Shown here in pieces: positions 1-8,731 of a stretch of 38,186 nt of DNA. The position numbers and the translations under genes were made by a program. The notes under the pieces are model-generated. The model worked only from the letters and a program-made list of their open reading frames with translations. It was not told where the DNA came from and did no database searches. This DNA comes from DATNPX01 sp036702975 (GTDB lineage Bacteria; Cyanobacteriota; Vampirovibrionia; Obscuribacterales; Obscuribacteraceae). Numbering within the stretch: position 1 is the stretch's first letter; the number at the start of each line of letters is the position of its first letter. Location of the stretch: assembly GCA_036702975.1 (NCBI GenBank), contig DATNPX010000036.1, positions 1-38,186 of the forward strand, in the 5' to 3' direction.

Positions 1-1864
1 CAGAAACTACAGCTTTGCTAACTTTTGGGCAGCCGTTCAAAGCCAGACGATCCAGCATGCCGCATTTTGTCAATTGCCGCACGCCCTCATCAGTCACGTT
101 AGTACTGCTCAAGAAAAGTTCTTGTAGCGGTAGATCCTTGAGCTTGAACAAAGTCTTGTCTGTGATATTCGTGCCACTCAGATCAAGAGTTCTCAGCTGT
201 TTAAGGCGATCGATGTTTCGTACTCCATCATCACTGATACGCATCGACGACATGCGCAGAGACTTCAAATTCTTAAGTTCCATCAATTTAGCAATGCCAT
301 CGTCATTGATACCACCATTATGCGAAATCGTCAGGTACTCAAGCCTGGGCAATTTCACAATTGTATCGATGGCGTCGTTGCTCAGCCTGTCATCCTGCAC
401 TCTAAGAGCTTTCAGATTCCCTAATTTTGCAATTGCGCGCAGGGTACTTCCGTTAATGAGAGTTTTATTCAGCTCCAAACTTTCTAGTGTGGGGATTTGC
501 TTCAAACTCTCCAGATCGGACACTCCAGTCTGATTCATCTGCAAAACTTGCAGCGGCAAATGCGTCAAATACTTAAGACCGATACCGGTTATGCTAGTGC
601 CACACAGGTTGAGTTTGACGATATCATTTCGCTCTCTGCACCACTTCAATGCTTCATCAGAACAATCTAGAGCCTCAAGCGAAAGCTCAGTTGTGCCGTT
701 AAGAATAATAGGTTTTGCAAGCTCATTGGGGTCATCGAGTTTCTGCTCACGCAAATACTCCTCACCAGACAACTCATGATTTTCTTTAACAGGCGGTGAA
801 GAGGAAGGCCAGAACGAAATTAGTGCCACTATGCCCATCGTCACAAGAGCCGCTGCCGCAACCAGATGACCAATCTTCGGTTTATTCGCCGAAGGCGCTT
901 CAAAATCAAGATGGTGCAAAAGCGTCTTCCAGGGCGAATTTATTGCTCGCTTTAAAGAATTCAACTCAGACTCAAGGTCAGTCATCGACTGCCAACGATC
1001 TTTTTGATCTTTTGCCAGTGCTTTTGCTACCAACTTTTCGACTGCAGAAGGAAAGTGCTCTCTGGCTGCCTTTGAACGCAAAGTTGGTACAGGTTCATTG
1101 AGGTGCGCATAAAGAGTTTCAAACGCCGATGCACCACGAAACGGCACGACTCCAGTGAGCATCTCATACATTACACATCCCAGCGAATAGATATCAGAGC
1201 GCTCATCAATGCCGCGCCCCACTGCTTGCTCGGGACTCATGTAGTATGGGCTTCCGAATACATCACCCGTTCGAGTCAGTTCGTGAGGCTCGTCAGCTTC
1301 AACGACTTTTGCGATACCAAAATCAATAATTTTTACCAACTGCCCGCCATCAGGCTGTTTAATAAGCATGATATTTCCGGGCTTCAAATCCCTGTGCAAC
1401 ACGCCTTGCGCATGTGCGTATGCCATGCCTCTGGCAATCTGAATGCAAATTTCCAATGTCTGCGCAAGAGAGAGTTTGCGATTGATTTTTATCGTCGTTG
1501 CAAGCGATGTTCCTTCGATAAAATCCATAACCATGTATGGACGACCGTCGGTGGAAACACCAAAATCGTGCGACGTGATCAAATTGATATGATCGAGCTT
1601 ACTGATCGCTTTCGCTTCACGCTCGAATCGCAAAATCGTCTCTTTAACGTGCACTGAGTGCAACATTTTAATTGCGTAAAGCTTCTGCAAAGCAGGCTGG
1701 CGGGCTTTATAGACTACGCCCATGCCGCCTTTGCCGATTTCTTCAAGAATTTCGTACCGTCCCTCAAATTCAGAGGAGACTGGAATTTCGCCTACGAAAA
1801 AGGACTGCCTCGCGGCGTCCTCTTGACTATCTTTTTTTATTCTTTCAAGGGAATGAGAAGCCAA
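1..1864 (-). CDS. Ser/Thr protein kinase with C-terminal leucine-rich repeats (partial, runs off left edge)
   Basis: The reading frame is open to the window edge (about 621 residues seen). The kinase domain begins near residue 36 with the glycine-rich loop GKGGMGVVYKAR, followed by the YAIK lysine, HRDLKPGN near residue 153, DFG near 180 and a YMSPEQ activation-segment end. A hydrophobic segment near residues 335-355 (VAAAALVTMGIVALIS) is a likely membrane span. After it come leucine-rich repeats of the RNI/LRR type, about 24 residues each, up to the edge. The start is a TTG at 1864, chosen because AGGAG lies 5 bases upstream; the frame is closed by a stop about 27 bases further upstream. All catalytic residues are present, so an active membrane receptor-like kinase with an extracytoplasmic LRR sensor is the natural reading. 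Its ligand is unknown. Confidence 0.88.
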   Translation of the reverse strand, partial: MASHSLERIKKDSQEDAARQSFFVGEIPVSSEFEGRYEILEEIGKGGMGVVYKARQPALQKLYAIKMLHSVHVKETILRFEREAKAISKLDHINLITSHDFGVSTDGRPYMVMDFIEGTSLATTIKINRKLSLAQTLEICIQIARGMAYAHAQGVLHRDLKPGNIMLIKQPDGGQLVKIIDFGIAKVVEADEPHELTRTGDVFGSPYYMSPEQAVGRGIDERSDIYSLGCVMYEMLTGVVPFRGASAFETLYAHLNEPVPTLRSKAAREHFPSAVEKLVAKALAKDQKDRWQSMTDLESELNSLKRAINSPWKTLLHHLDFEAPSANKPKIGHLVAAAALVTMGIVALISFWPSSSPPVKENHELSGEEYLREQKLDDPNELAKPIILNGTTELSLEALDCSDEALKWCRERNDIVKLNLCGTSITGIGLKYLTHLPLQVLQMNQTGVSDLESLKQIPTLESLELNKTLINGSTLRAIAKLGNLKALRVQDDRLSNDAIDTIVKLPRLEYLTISHNGGINDDGIAKLMELKNLKSLRMSSMRISDDGVRNIDRLKQLRTLDLSGTNITDKTLFKLKDLPLQELFLSSTNVTDEGVRQLTKCGMLDRLALNGCPKVSKAVVS

Positions 1865-2121
1865 AGGAACTCCTGATCGGGACTCCAACTACCAATAATT
1901 TACTAAGTCTGATATTCCACATAACCTATCGATATGATCCGCTCCCCAGGTTAACTCTTCGGGATATGTAGGCGATAGGCGACCAATATCGACTCTGCCT
2001 CAGCCATGAATCAGAAACAGGTTGACAAGAAACCGAAGTCAGAATTTCTCTGAAAAAAATCGGAACAATGAAACAATAACCGCGTCTAGCTCAAAGGTAT
2101 TTTGCGATCCTGGAGGATTAT

Positions 2122-2550
2122 ATGAATTCGATCAAAAACGGCCTGGTAGCAGGGATGGTGGTTCTCTCAGCTCTCGGCTCACTTCCTGCACTGGCAGACC
2201 ACCATCATCACGATGACGATTACCGATACAACAACAACTGGGATCGCCGCGACATCAATCACAGAGTCATGGATAACAACTTCGACCGCCACTACTATCA
2301 CCAACAAGCAAAGTGGAATAACGACTGGAACAGCCAGCGCACAATGTACAGAAACAACTGGAGCCGCATTTCACGTGAGCGCCGCGAAGAACTGAACGAA
2401 CAAATGCGCGCCCAGTGGATGGCTTATCACCACAACAACTGGAATGGCGACTATAACTGGAACATGTACAACGACCCAAGATTCCTGGACTACATGCACA
2501 CATCCAACCCTGGCTTACTGACTACCCTGCGTAGCTACCTTGGATTTTAA
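2122..2550 (+). CDS. Small secreted His/Asn/Trp-rich protein, unknown function
   Basis: A 142-residue protein with a textbook signal peptide (about 25 residues, ending PALA) followed at once by an HHHHDDD stretch. The mature part is very rich in Asn, Trp, Tyr, His and Arg, and lacks Cys. The start has GGAGG six bases upstream. I do not recognise a family. The His/Asp cluster at the mature N terminus could bind divalent metal, and the aromatic and Asn-rich composition resembles small envelope-associated proteins, but both are inference. It lies alone between two minus-strand signalling genes and is followed by a hairpin terminator. Confidence 0.75.
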   Translation: MNSIKNGLVAGMVVLSALGSLPALADHHHHDDDYRYNNNWDRRDINHRVMDNNFDRHYYHQQAKWNNDWNSQRTMYRNNWSRISRERREELNEQMRAQWMAYHHNNWNGDYNWNMYNDPRFLDYMHTSNPGLLTTLRSYLGF

Positions 2551-2575
2551 GAACTGCGAATTCTGAAATCAAAGA

Positions 2576-2602
2576 GAGGGGCCGTTGGTCCCTCCTTCTG
2601 TT
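2576..2602 (+). terminator. Hairpin terminator after the small secreted protein
   Basis: An 8-bp stem (GAGGGGCC with GGTCCCTC, one G-T pair, 3-base loop) lies 25 bases after the stop codon and is followed by a pyrimidine-rich tail CTTCTGTTT. The T-run is weak, so confidence is moderate. Confidence 0.5.
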
Positions 2603-2738
2603 TGTGACCATTCTCTAGCCAGCGGACTTACAGCAACTATTAGTTGTCATAGCAACTTCTTTCTTACTGCTTACTGCTGGCAATCGCCGTCCAGCTTGCT
2701 GCTGACATGGGTCGCCGCAGCTTACAGCTGGCATGCGG

Positions 2739-4922
2739 CTAATTACTGAGGTTTTCCGGCAAGTCACCTTTATGTTTGTCCGGAGCCATTTTGTCCTGAG
2801 GAATTCCCAGGGGTCCGACCGAGCTATTCGGTCGTCCAGAAGTTGGCCGATGATGGCGGATTTGACCTGAATGAATATGATCCTGAGCACTAGTCTCATG
2901 TCGAACGTGCTCTGGAAGAGGCACTGGCATACCAGAACTTCGATCCGGAGCTGGAAGAGCTATGCGAGTGCGCTCGGGCGCCGGTTGAGGCATGCCGCTA
3001 GTGCTATAAGCTGGACGAACACCATGAAAACCATTTCTGTCTGGAGCGCTGGGTGGAATTTGACGAGTAAGTCTTTTGCCAGCAGACGCCCGGGACCCAC
3101 GGGATAGTATCGTATCCGGTGCCGAGCTATTACTACTGGCACCATTCGGAGCTACAGTAGATGATGTTGTATCTGGAGTAGCACCCGAGGGAATTGAGTC
3201 ACCGCCAACTTTTGATGCAGGTGCGGAGCTGGTCGAAGGTCCTGAACTAGTCGAGGGTCCTGAAGTAGTTGAAGGTCCTGAACTAGTCGAGGGTCCTGAA
3301 GTAGTTGACGGTCCTGAACTAGTCAAGGATCCTGAAGTAGTTGACGGTGCTGAAGTACTTGACGGTCTAAACGTAGTCGCCGGTGTAAGTCTAGTTGCGG
3401 GTGGATAGGTGGTTGAGGCTGAAGAACCGGATGCTGAGGTACCCGCAGGCGCGGTGGCAGATGAAGTTGCTGGAGAAGCAGCAGGTGCCTGTGGATGGTC
3501 CTGCTCTGCGGCAGTCACATCAGTGTGAGTCGCTGAAGAAGATCCGGAAGTTGAGAGCCCTGGACGTGAAGTAGCAGGCGTTTTCTTGAGAAGCTTGTGT
3601 TTCAGACGATGATGGTTAGCCGGCGCAAGCAGTGCTGCAGCCTCATCGTTCGCAGTCGGAACAATTGATTGCGGTTGCTGAACTGATTTTGGATCCGAAT
3701 CTTGTTCGAACTTAACGTGCTTTTCGGATTGCTTTTGTAGCGACATCATGGCCAGGCCAATGCCACCAACTGCGATGACCGAGAGCCCGACTATCAACCC
3801 CATCAGACCCGACTGGTTCGATTTTTGACGCTGCTTGCTGCGATCGGCATAGCTGCTCTTTCCTGCGCCTCCATTGGATACATCATCCTCACGCACCGAC
3901 CGCGCAGTCTGCGTTGCATCATCCGGGTACCTGGCACCAGCCTTCACACCCACTGCCATGTCCTGAGACGGCAGCGTCAGTTCCTGTGTTCTAGCGGACG
4001 TTCTTGCAGGAAGAGGAGGTAGGTCGACGTTATTTTTCGAAGTTGCAGTAACAGAACCATCGCTGGCGGTTGCTTTGCTCACCGCTTCACTTAGTGCCTG
4101 ACTTGAGAACTTCAGTGGTACAGGCGGAGCATTGTTGTCCAACACTTTCACGATAGTGACTGTAACATCGTCATCACGCATGAGCACATTTCCGTCAGCA
4201 CCATGAGTGGTGCGCGCTTTGTTGACCAGGGATGCAAATGCATCAAGAGAGAGCGCGGAATCAAGAGACGTGATTGCAGCGGCGCTCTGTCCGGACTCAA
4301 TCTGAGAGAGAAACCAACATGCCACCGTATCAGACATCAAAATAAACTGATCGCCGGATTGCCAGCTGCCATCAGTAATCGATTGACAGCTGCTGAACAC
4401 CTTGGTATTGCGCTCGGCGACACTACTTAGCAGTAGCGGGAAGTTCGAAAATGCAGTCGATTTTTCAATAGGAAATGAATGAATACATTTCTTATCGCGG
4501 ATGTGAAAGATGCAGCAGTCGCCAACCGCCATCGCCGTCCACCGATTTTGGTGCTCGTGCAAAGTCAAGCCAACCATTGCGGCAAAGGCACCAAGCTCTG
4601 CCTTCTCCTCTGCATACCAGGGCAACTGCTGCCTCGACAGAAATTCAAGCCAGGCGTCTTGTTCTTCCTTTATCGACTCGGCATTGATTGCATCAGACCA
4701 CTTCCCTGAGCCGTATCCAGAAGCAAGGAGTTGAGCCCACAACTTGGAAAAAATTGAATCAGTCGCACCGTCGCAAACCGAGGCACGAAATATATCTGCA
4801 TTCTCGTGAGCAACTTCGTAAAGCTGCCGGGTATCCGATTGACCGGGGAAGTAAGCATCTTCGCAGTCGACAAAACTCCTTCCTGCTTTTGGCAAAGAGA
4901 AACTTTGACACGAGATACGCAC
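2739..4922 (-). CDS. PP2C-type Ser/Thr phosphatase with membrane span and Pro/Ser/Thr-rich tail (TerY-P triad phosphatase)
   Basis: 727 residues. The N-terminal ~265 residues carry PP2C metal-binding signatures: ASVCDGATDS near 48-57, AVGDCCIF near 132-139, LMSDTVA near 195-201 and MRDDDVTV near 248-255. The opening (MRISCQSFSLPKAG) resembles the PP2C partner of vWA/kinase TerY-P loci such as E. coli YegK. A membrane span follows at about 371-393. The rest is a low-complexity Pro/Ser/Thr/Ala tail with SGPST-type hexapeptide repeats and short APDR/APER motifs. The start is GTG at 4922, with AAAGGAG eight bases upstream. The vWA and kinase partners lie at 7735-8565 and 8732-10333, so this gene probably reverses that kinase's phosphorylations. 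The tail, if outside the membrane, could reach through the cell wall. Confidence 0.85.
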   Translation of the reverse strand: MRISCQSFSLPKAGRSFVDCEDAYFPGQSDTRQLYEVAHENADIFRASVCDGATDSIFSKLWAQLLASGYGSGKWSDAINAESIKEEQDAWLEFLSRQQLPWYAEEKAELGAFAAMVGLTLHEHQNRWTAMAVGDCCIFHIRDKKCIHSFPIEKSTAFSNFPLLLSSVAERNTKVFSSCQSITDGSWQSGDQFILMSDTVACWFLSQIESGQSAAAITSLDSALSLDAFASLVNKARTTHGADGNVLMRDDDVTVTIVKVLDNNAPPVPLKFSSQALSEAVSKATASDGSVTATSKNNVDLPPLPARTSARTQELTLPSQDMAVGVKAGARYPDDATQTARSVREDDVSNGGAGKSSYADRSKQRQKSNQSGLMGLIVGLSVIAVGGIGLAMMSLQKQSEKHVKFEQDSDPKSVQQPQSIVPTANDEAAALLAPANHHRLKHKLLKKTPATSRPGLSTSGSSSATHTDVTAAEQDHPQAPAASPATSSATAPAGTSASGSSASTTYPPATRLTPATTFRPSSTSAPSTTSGSLTSSGPSTTSGPSTSSGPSTTSGPSTSSGPSTSSAPASKVGGDSIPSGATPDTTSSTVAPNGASSNSSAPDTILSRGSRASAGKRLTRQIPPSAPDRNGFHGVRPAYSTSGMPQPAPERTRIALPAPDRSSGMPVPLPEHVRHETSAQDHIHSGQIRHHRPTSGRPNSSVGPLGIPQDKMAPDKHKGDLPENLSN
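3238..3363. repeat. 18-bp minisatellite inside the PP2C tail (7 units)
   Basis: Seven consecutive 18-bp units of the form GGTCCTGAACTAGTCGAG, alternating between two versions so that a 36-bp period also shows. They encode six-residue Ser/Thr-Gly-Pro units in the low-complexity tail. Unit length is a multiple of three, so copy-number change keeps the frame. Confidence 0.85.
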
Positions 4923-5175
4923 TAAATGTGCTCCTTTGGATCGCTGCCGACAATGATAATGCCAAAACTGATGTCACCCGATCGCACTTCATCTATTCCC
5001 ATGCTGATAGTGTACGGAAACAGTATAAGTCCAGCAGTTCCCTGCAGAGGCACCAGCGACCACCAGCAGAATAGCTTAGAAACATTCTCGCACTATTCTT
5101 GCTCGACCGCCCGGTCTGGCAAAATATGGGTAATTGCCCCCGAAATTGGGCAGATAATCAGGGCAGGAGTGTTCT

Positions 5176-6972
5176 ATGAGTAGTTCGGCACAAGAGACAA
5201 CACGCGTTTGCCTGGCTTGTGGACTGGCAACACAAGACGAGATTACCAATTGCCCGAACGACGGTTCGCTGCTTGCAGCCGGCGCAGACCCACTCGTCGG
5301 CACGACTTTTCTGGACAAATATCAAATCACCGAAGTGCTGGGGCGCGGGGGAATGAGCGCCGTCTACAAAGCCAGGCATTTATTGATGGACAGGCATGTC
5401 GCCATTAAATTTCTCAGGTCCGAATTAGTTCATGACAACGTAATGCTGCAACGATTTCAACTGGAATCGAAAGCTGTCAGTCTGCTTAAGCATCCAAACA
5501 TTATCACCGTGCATGATTTTGGGCTCTCGCCGCAGGGAGTTCCATATCTAATCATGGATTTTCTGGAAGGTAAGACCGTCTCAGATATCGTTGCAGAGGA
5601 GGAGCACATTCAACCGGCGCGATGCATTGCTCTGTTCACTCAAATTTGTAACGCTCTCGCACACACACACAATAAAGGCGTCATTCATCGTGACATCAAA
5701 CCTAGCAATTTGATTGTGTCAATTAATGATGAGGGTCAAGAGATCGCACAGGTAGTTGATTTCGGCATCGCAAAAATGCTTGAGCGGGAAGCGAGCGATG
5801 CATCCAAGTTGACTGCTAGTGGGGAAGTTTTCGGAAGTCCAGCCTACATGAGCCCCGAACAATGCAATGGATCCTCGATTGATGCAAGAACTGACATCTA
5901 TGCACTTGCTTGCGTCATCTATAACTGCTTGACCGGGCGCCCACCGCTTCTGGGACGCAACGCGATGGAAACCGTAATGATGCATGTTAGAGACATGCCA
6001 AAAACGTTTCGCGAGATGCGCCCAGATTTGACCATCTCTCCCGCACTAGAAAGGGTCGTCTTCAAAGCGCTAGCAAAAAATCCTGATGAACGGTTTAGCT
6101 CGATGTCAGAGTTTGGCGCAGAGCTAGCGAAATCAATGCTAGTGGCAGACCCGGGCGGCAAGCCGCACACAAGTTCGTCAATACTTCAAAAGACGTTGCA
6201 AGAACACGAGATGATGGATAATTATGACCGCACCATGCCGCTAAGTTCTGTACCAAATTTGGCACCAAATGCGACACCGAATGCAGGCGTTCCAGTCCAA
6301 TCGAATCGCACGCAGAATCTTCAGCCTGATGCGATTCAACCGAGCGCTGACCTGGGAAAAGCGGATCCTGTCGTCTCTTTGAAGGAGACTTCACCGCACA
6401 GTAATAGTAACGAGCCTGGTGGAGAAGGCGACGTCGCCAGGGGTCGCATGAATCCAAACGCTATGATTATGCCCGGCAGCGATCTGTTCGGCTATGAGTC
6501 CCTGAAACCTGCCGTGTCGGACCACCTTGTTACTGGAGGAAACTCCGGCAGCAACGCAGATCCACCTCAACATCCGAGCCCTGCTGCGAGCACAGCCTTT
6601 GCGTCCTCGCAAAGCAGCCCGCCTAAGCCTACACGAATTGTTGACGACATCCCGCTTGCAGCGCCACCGAGATCGCCGCTCCATATAAACCCGCAGTCGC
6701 AGACAAACTCTCAGGCACTGACAAACTCGCAGTTGCAGACAAACTCGCAAGCACTGACAAATTCACAGTCGCAAACTCGCCCACAACCGACTCACTCTCA
6801 ATCTCAATATCAGTTGCAGTCAAACTCACAAATGCAAAATCAGTCGCCTCAGCAGCTCCAGACGCCGTCGGAATCGAACCCGCAGCGATTAATCCTGATA
6901 CTTGGCGTAGTTTTGGCTGTGCTAGTAATCGCCGCCGTTATTTTGTTTGCAATCCGCGCCCAGGGCGGATAA
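5176..6972 (+). CDS. Zinc-ribbon Ser/Thr protein kinase with Gln/Asn/Ser-rich linker and C-terminal membrane anchor
   Basis: 598 residues. The N terminus has a short zinc-ribbon-like motif (C12-x2-C15 and C26-P-N-D-G), as seen in front of many bacterial kinases. The kinase domain spans about 47-315: GRGGMSAVYKAR, VAIKFL lysine, HRDIKPSN, DFGIAK and YMSPEQ. A long disordered linker follows, ending in a stretch with many repeated TNSQ, LTNSQ and SQSQ words (about 515-565). A single hydrophobic span at about 572-594 forms the C terminus, giving a cytoplasmic kinase tethered at its tail. The start ATG has AGGAG seven bases upstream. It is divergent from the PP2C gene across a 250-bp spacer, which suggests the phosphatase may act on it. 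All catalytic residues are intact. Confidence 0.9.
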   Translation: MSSSAQETTRVCLACGLATQDEITNCPNDGSLLAAGADPLVGTTFLDKYQITEVLGRGGMSAVYKARHLLMDRHVAIKFLRSELVHDNVMLQRFQLESKAVSLLKHPNIITVHDFGLSPQGVPYLIMDFLEGKTVSDIVAEEEHIQPARCIALFTQICNALAHTHNKGVIHRDIKPSNLIVSINDEGQEIAQVVDFGIAKMLEREASDASKLTASGEVFGSPAYMSPEQCNGSSIDARTDIYALACVIYNCLTGRPPLLGRNAMETVMMHVRDMPKTFREMRPDLTISPALERVVFKALAKNPDERFSSMSEFGAELAKSMLVADPGGKPHTSSSILQKTLQEHEMMDNYDRTMPLSSVPNLAPNATPNAGVPVQSNRTQNLQPDAIQPSADLGKADPVVSLKETSPHSNSNEPGGEGDVARGRMNPNAMIMPGSDLFGYESLKPAVSDHLVTGGNSGSNADPPQHPSPAASTAFASSQSSPPKPTRIVDDIPLAAPPRSPLHINPQSQTNSQALTNSQLQTNSQALTNSQSQTRPQPTHSQSQYQLQSNSQMQNQSPQQLQTPSESNPQRLILILGVVLAVLVIAAVILFAIRAQGG

Positions 6973-7008
6973 CGAAGTCCCAAAACTTGCAGCCGCCGCA
7001 AGCTTCGT
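6972..7008. other. Two-tier hairpin between the kinase and the next gene
   Basis: An outer pair ACGAAG/CTTCGT and an inner pair CTTGC/GCAAG (7-base loop) can form one extended hairpin directly after the kinase stop. No T-run follows, so it may be an mRNA-end or processing structure and not an intrinsic terminator. Confidence 0.35.
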
Positions 7009-7050
7009 GGAATTAATGTTGCTTAAATTTCCCGCGGAAATGCGCACGAT

Positions 7051-7079
7051 CCGACCAGGCTCTATAATGTAGAGGTCGG
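7051..7079 (+). promoter_or_regulatory. TATAAT box framed by an inverted repeat (promoter/operator of the secreted protein gene)
   Basis: A perfect -10 hexamer TATAAT (7063-7068) lies between CCGACC (7051-7056) and GGTCGG (7074-7079), an exact inverted repeat with a 17-base spacer. The position is right for a start about 20 bases before the gene at 7096. No good -35 box is seen, which fits an activator- or repressor-controlled promoter. That last point is inference. Confidence 0.5.
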
Positions 7080-7095
7080 AGATAAAGGTCCTTGT

Positions 7096-7719
7096 ATGAG
7101 AACTTGCCGGGCACTTGTGACAGTTAGCATTTTGGTCGGTTCTCTGTGGAATCCGATTCATGCTGAAGCTCGAGGCTGGCAACAGTGGGTCCAGGAAGGA
7201 GCCAGCATAGTTCGACGTGGCGCGCAGATTCGCAATCAAGCGGCTGGCTACGTGAACGGCAACTACCATCAGGCGCCCCAGGAATCTCCTTACCAACCAT
7301 CCGCGGGAAGCGGCAGCCCGGGCTCGAATTATTACAATATAGATCCGGCGACTATGAGAAATCCACTCAAGCATGCCGAGCCGCCACCACCTCAAGAACA
7401 GCCCGCATACACGGCTCCACCAACATACCAGCCCTCTTATACCCGGTCTGCCTATCGCACTGGTTCAGACGCCGGATCAGAGCACCCACCTGGTCAACGC
7501 ATGTCTGGATACGCTGCTAAAAGGTCGGTGCATGCGCACACGGTCGTGAAACACGTTGAAAAGCCTGAAAAAGCAATGGTGGTAGTGCATTCTTCGACCG
7601 CACCGAAGCCGGAAATCATTGACAAACCAGATGTGCTCAAACCTGCCACCGCTCTCGATACCAGCTGGATTTTACCGACAGTCGACCGAGTTGCTGCCAA
7701 ACTGCATAGCAAGGGCTAG
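7096..7719 (+). CDS. Secreted Pro/Tyr-rich protein, unknown function
   Basis: 207 residues with a signal peptide of about 24 residues (hydrophobic core VTVSILVGSLW, ending HAEA). The mature part is rich in Pro, Gln, Tyr and Ala, looks disordered in the middle (PPPPQEQPAYTAPPTYQPSY), and ends in a Lys/Val-rich segment. AAAGG sits seven bases before the ATG. No family is recognised and there are no enzyme motifs. It lies between the zinc-ribbon kinase and the vWA gene, so it may be an extracytoplasmic target or accessory of this signalling cluster, which is inference from position only. Confidence 0.7.
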   Translation: MRTCRALVTVSILVGSLWNPIHAEARGWQQWVQEGASIVRRGAQIRNQAAGYVNGNYHQAPQESPYQPSAGSGSPGSNYYNIDPATMRNPLKHAEPPPPQEQPAYTAPPTYQPSYTRSAYRTGSDAGSEHPPGQRMSGYAAKRSVHAHTVVKHVEKPEKAMVVVHSSTAPKPEIIDKPDVLKPATALDTSWILPTVDRVAAKLHSKG

Positions 7720-7734
7720 AAGCGCTTTTTCTGT

Positions 7735-8565
7735 TTAGCTGGCAGTAACAGTGTTCTGACCGCGGGTGCCGATTTCGAGCAGGCTGGTCAAGCACGTCAG
7801 GTCCGCATTGAAGGCAAATCCTCTGGCACCGTCTGCGATGTCAAAGCGAAGTTCTTTGCTGGTCTGTTGCATTTTCGCGGGCAGTGGGCTCGACATCCGG
7901 AATAGCATGCGAGCGTAAGGGTCTGACAATTGTCCTTCCCCATTTGGAAAAATTATGCTCGGAGCATTTGTCGACGATACATGTACATTAAAGACCAGAG
8001 TGTTGCCGTTGGTCGTCTGGATGCGTTTTAGATTTTCCGCGTCTTCACTGGGATTGCCATCTGTTGAATCACCGTCGGTGATATTGAGCACCATGGGCGG
8101 ATAGCAGTTAGGATATTGGGCCACAAACTTTTCGACAATTCTTTGAGCGCTTTTGAACGCTGCGCACATCGGTGTTCGACCGTTGGCGACCGGATCAAAC
8201 CAGACTTTCGTGCGAATCTTCTCTATCCCTTCCGGCCTTTGAATTGTCTTTACATCGATGCGTGCTGCCTGGGCAAGGTCTGATATACAGACGGATTCAG
8301 CGCCCTGGAACTTTCCGACAAAAGCCGGTCCGACCTGAGCTCCATAGCCAATGCAGCTTATGTAGTAATACGGGAAAACTTCACCCATACCGATTGTGCA
8401 ACGAATTACAAGGCTGTGAAGAAAGCGATTGAGCACCTCTGCGACGCCGTCACATTTGCGCTTGGTGGAGTCGCCTTTGATACCATCTTCCATGGACTCT
8501 GACTGGTCTACCAGGCAAATGATAGCTGCGGGATTGGTGCGGCTTATTTGAGCGTCGTAAGGCAC
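7735..8565 (-). CDS. von Willebrand factor type A domain protein, TerY/YegL-like
   Basis: About 276 residues from the GTG at 8565. The vWA metal-ion-dependent adhesion site is visible as LVDQSESM near residue 18, with the later Thr in NGRTPM and Asp in NITDGDST completing the MIDAS. This is a TerY-like single-domain vWA. I chose the start at 8565 and not the longer frame to 8610 because AGGAG lies eight bases before the GTG, and a perfect TATAAT (8616-8621 on this strand) would place the transcript start near 8609, inside the longer frame. It is divergent from the triad kinase. In TerY-P loci the vWA protein is thought to act as a metal-dependent adaptor for the kinase and the PP2C phosphatase. 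Confidence 0.85.
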   Translation of the reverse strand: MPYDAQISRTNPAAIICLVDQSESMEDGIKGDSTKRKCDGVAEVLNRFLHSLVIRCTIGMGEVFPYYYISCIGYGAQVGPAFVGKFQGAESVCISDLAQAARIDVKTIQRPEGIEKIRTKVWFDPVANGRTPMCAAFKSAQRIVEKFVAQYPNCYPPMVLNITDGDSTDGNPSEDAENLKRIQTTNGNTLVFNVHVSSTNAPSIIFPNGEGQLSDPYARMLFRMSSPLPAKMQQTSKELRFDIADGARGFAFNADLTCLTSLLEIGTRGQNTVTAS

Positions 8566-8615
8566 TAGATAAACTCCTGATAAGAGACCACCGGAGAAAG
8601 TCTGAAACACTGCAC

Positions 8616-8621
8616 ATTATA
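8616..8621 (-). promoter_or_regulatory. -10 box of the vWA gene
   Basis: TATAAT on the minus strand, 51 bases before the chosen GTG start. The -35 region (TAATCA at 17-base spacing) is a poor match. Confidence 0.5.
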
Positions 8622-8672
8622 TCCCGGCGAGCCTTTGCTGATTAGCTTTTAGTGCAGGACAATTTGGAACGG

Positions 8673-8678
8673 TATAAA
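8673..8678 (+). promoter_or_regulatory. Possible -10 box of the triad kinase
   Basis: TATAAA lies 54 bases before the kinase GTG in the 166-bp divergent spacer shared with the vWA gene. No convincing -35 box is seen. Confidence 0.35.
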
Positions 8679-8731
8679 ATCATGAGAGGAATCCAGGTTA
8701 GATTTGCGGCAGACAGGAGCGGGACTTTAGC

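Noticed and set aside
3076..3408. Plus-strand 110-residue frame with EGPELVEGPEVV repeats
   Set aside because: It is the antisense shadow of the 18-bp repeats in the PP2C gene, whose frame has clear domains and a ribosome site.
5134..5158. Promoter with GATAAT before the zinc-ribbon kinase
   Set aside because: The implied transcript start would fall inside the ribosome binding site. The TGCCC/GGGCA dyad there may still be an operator.
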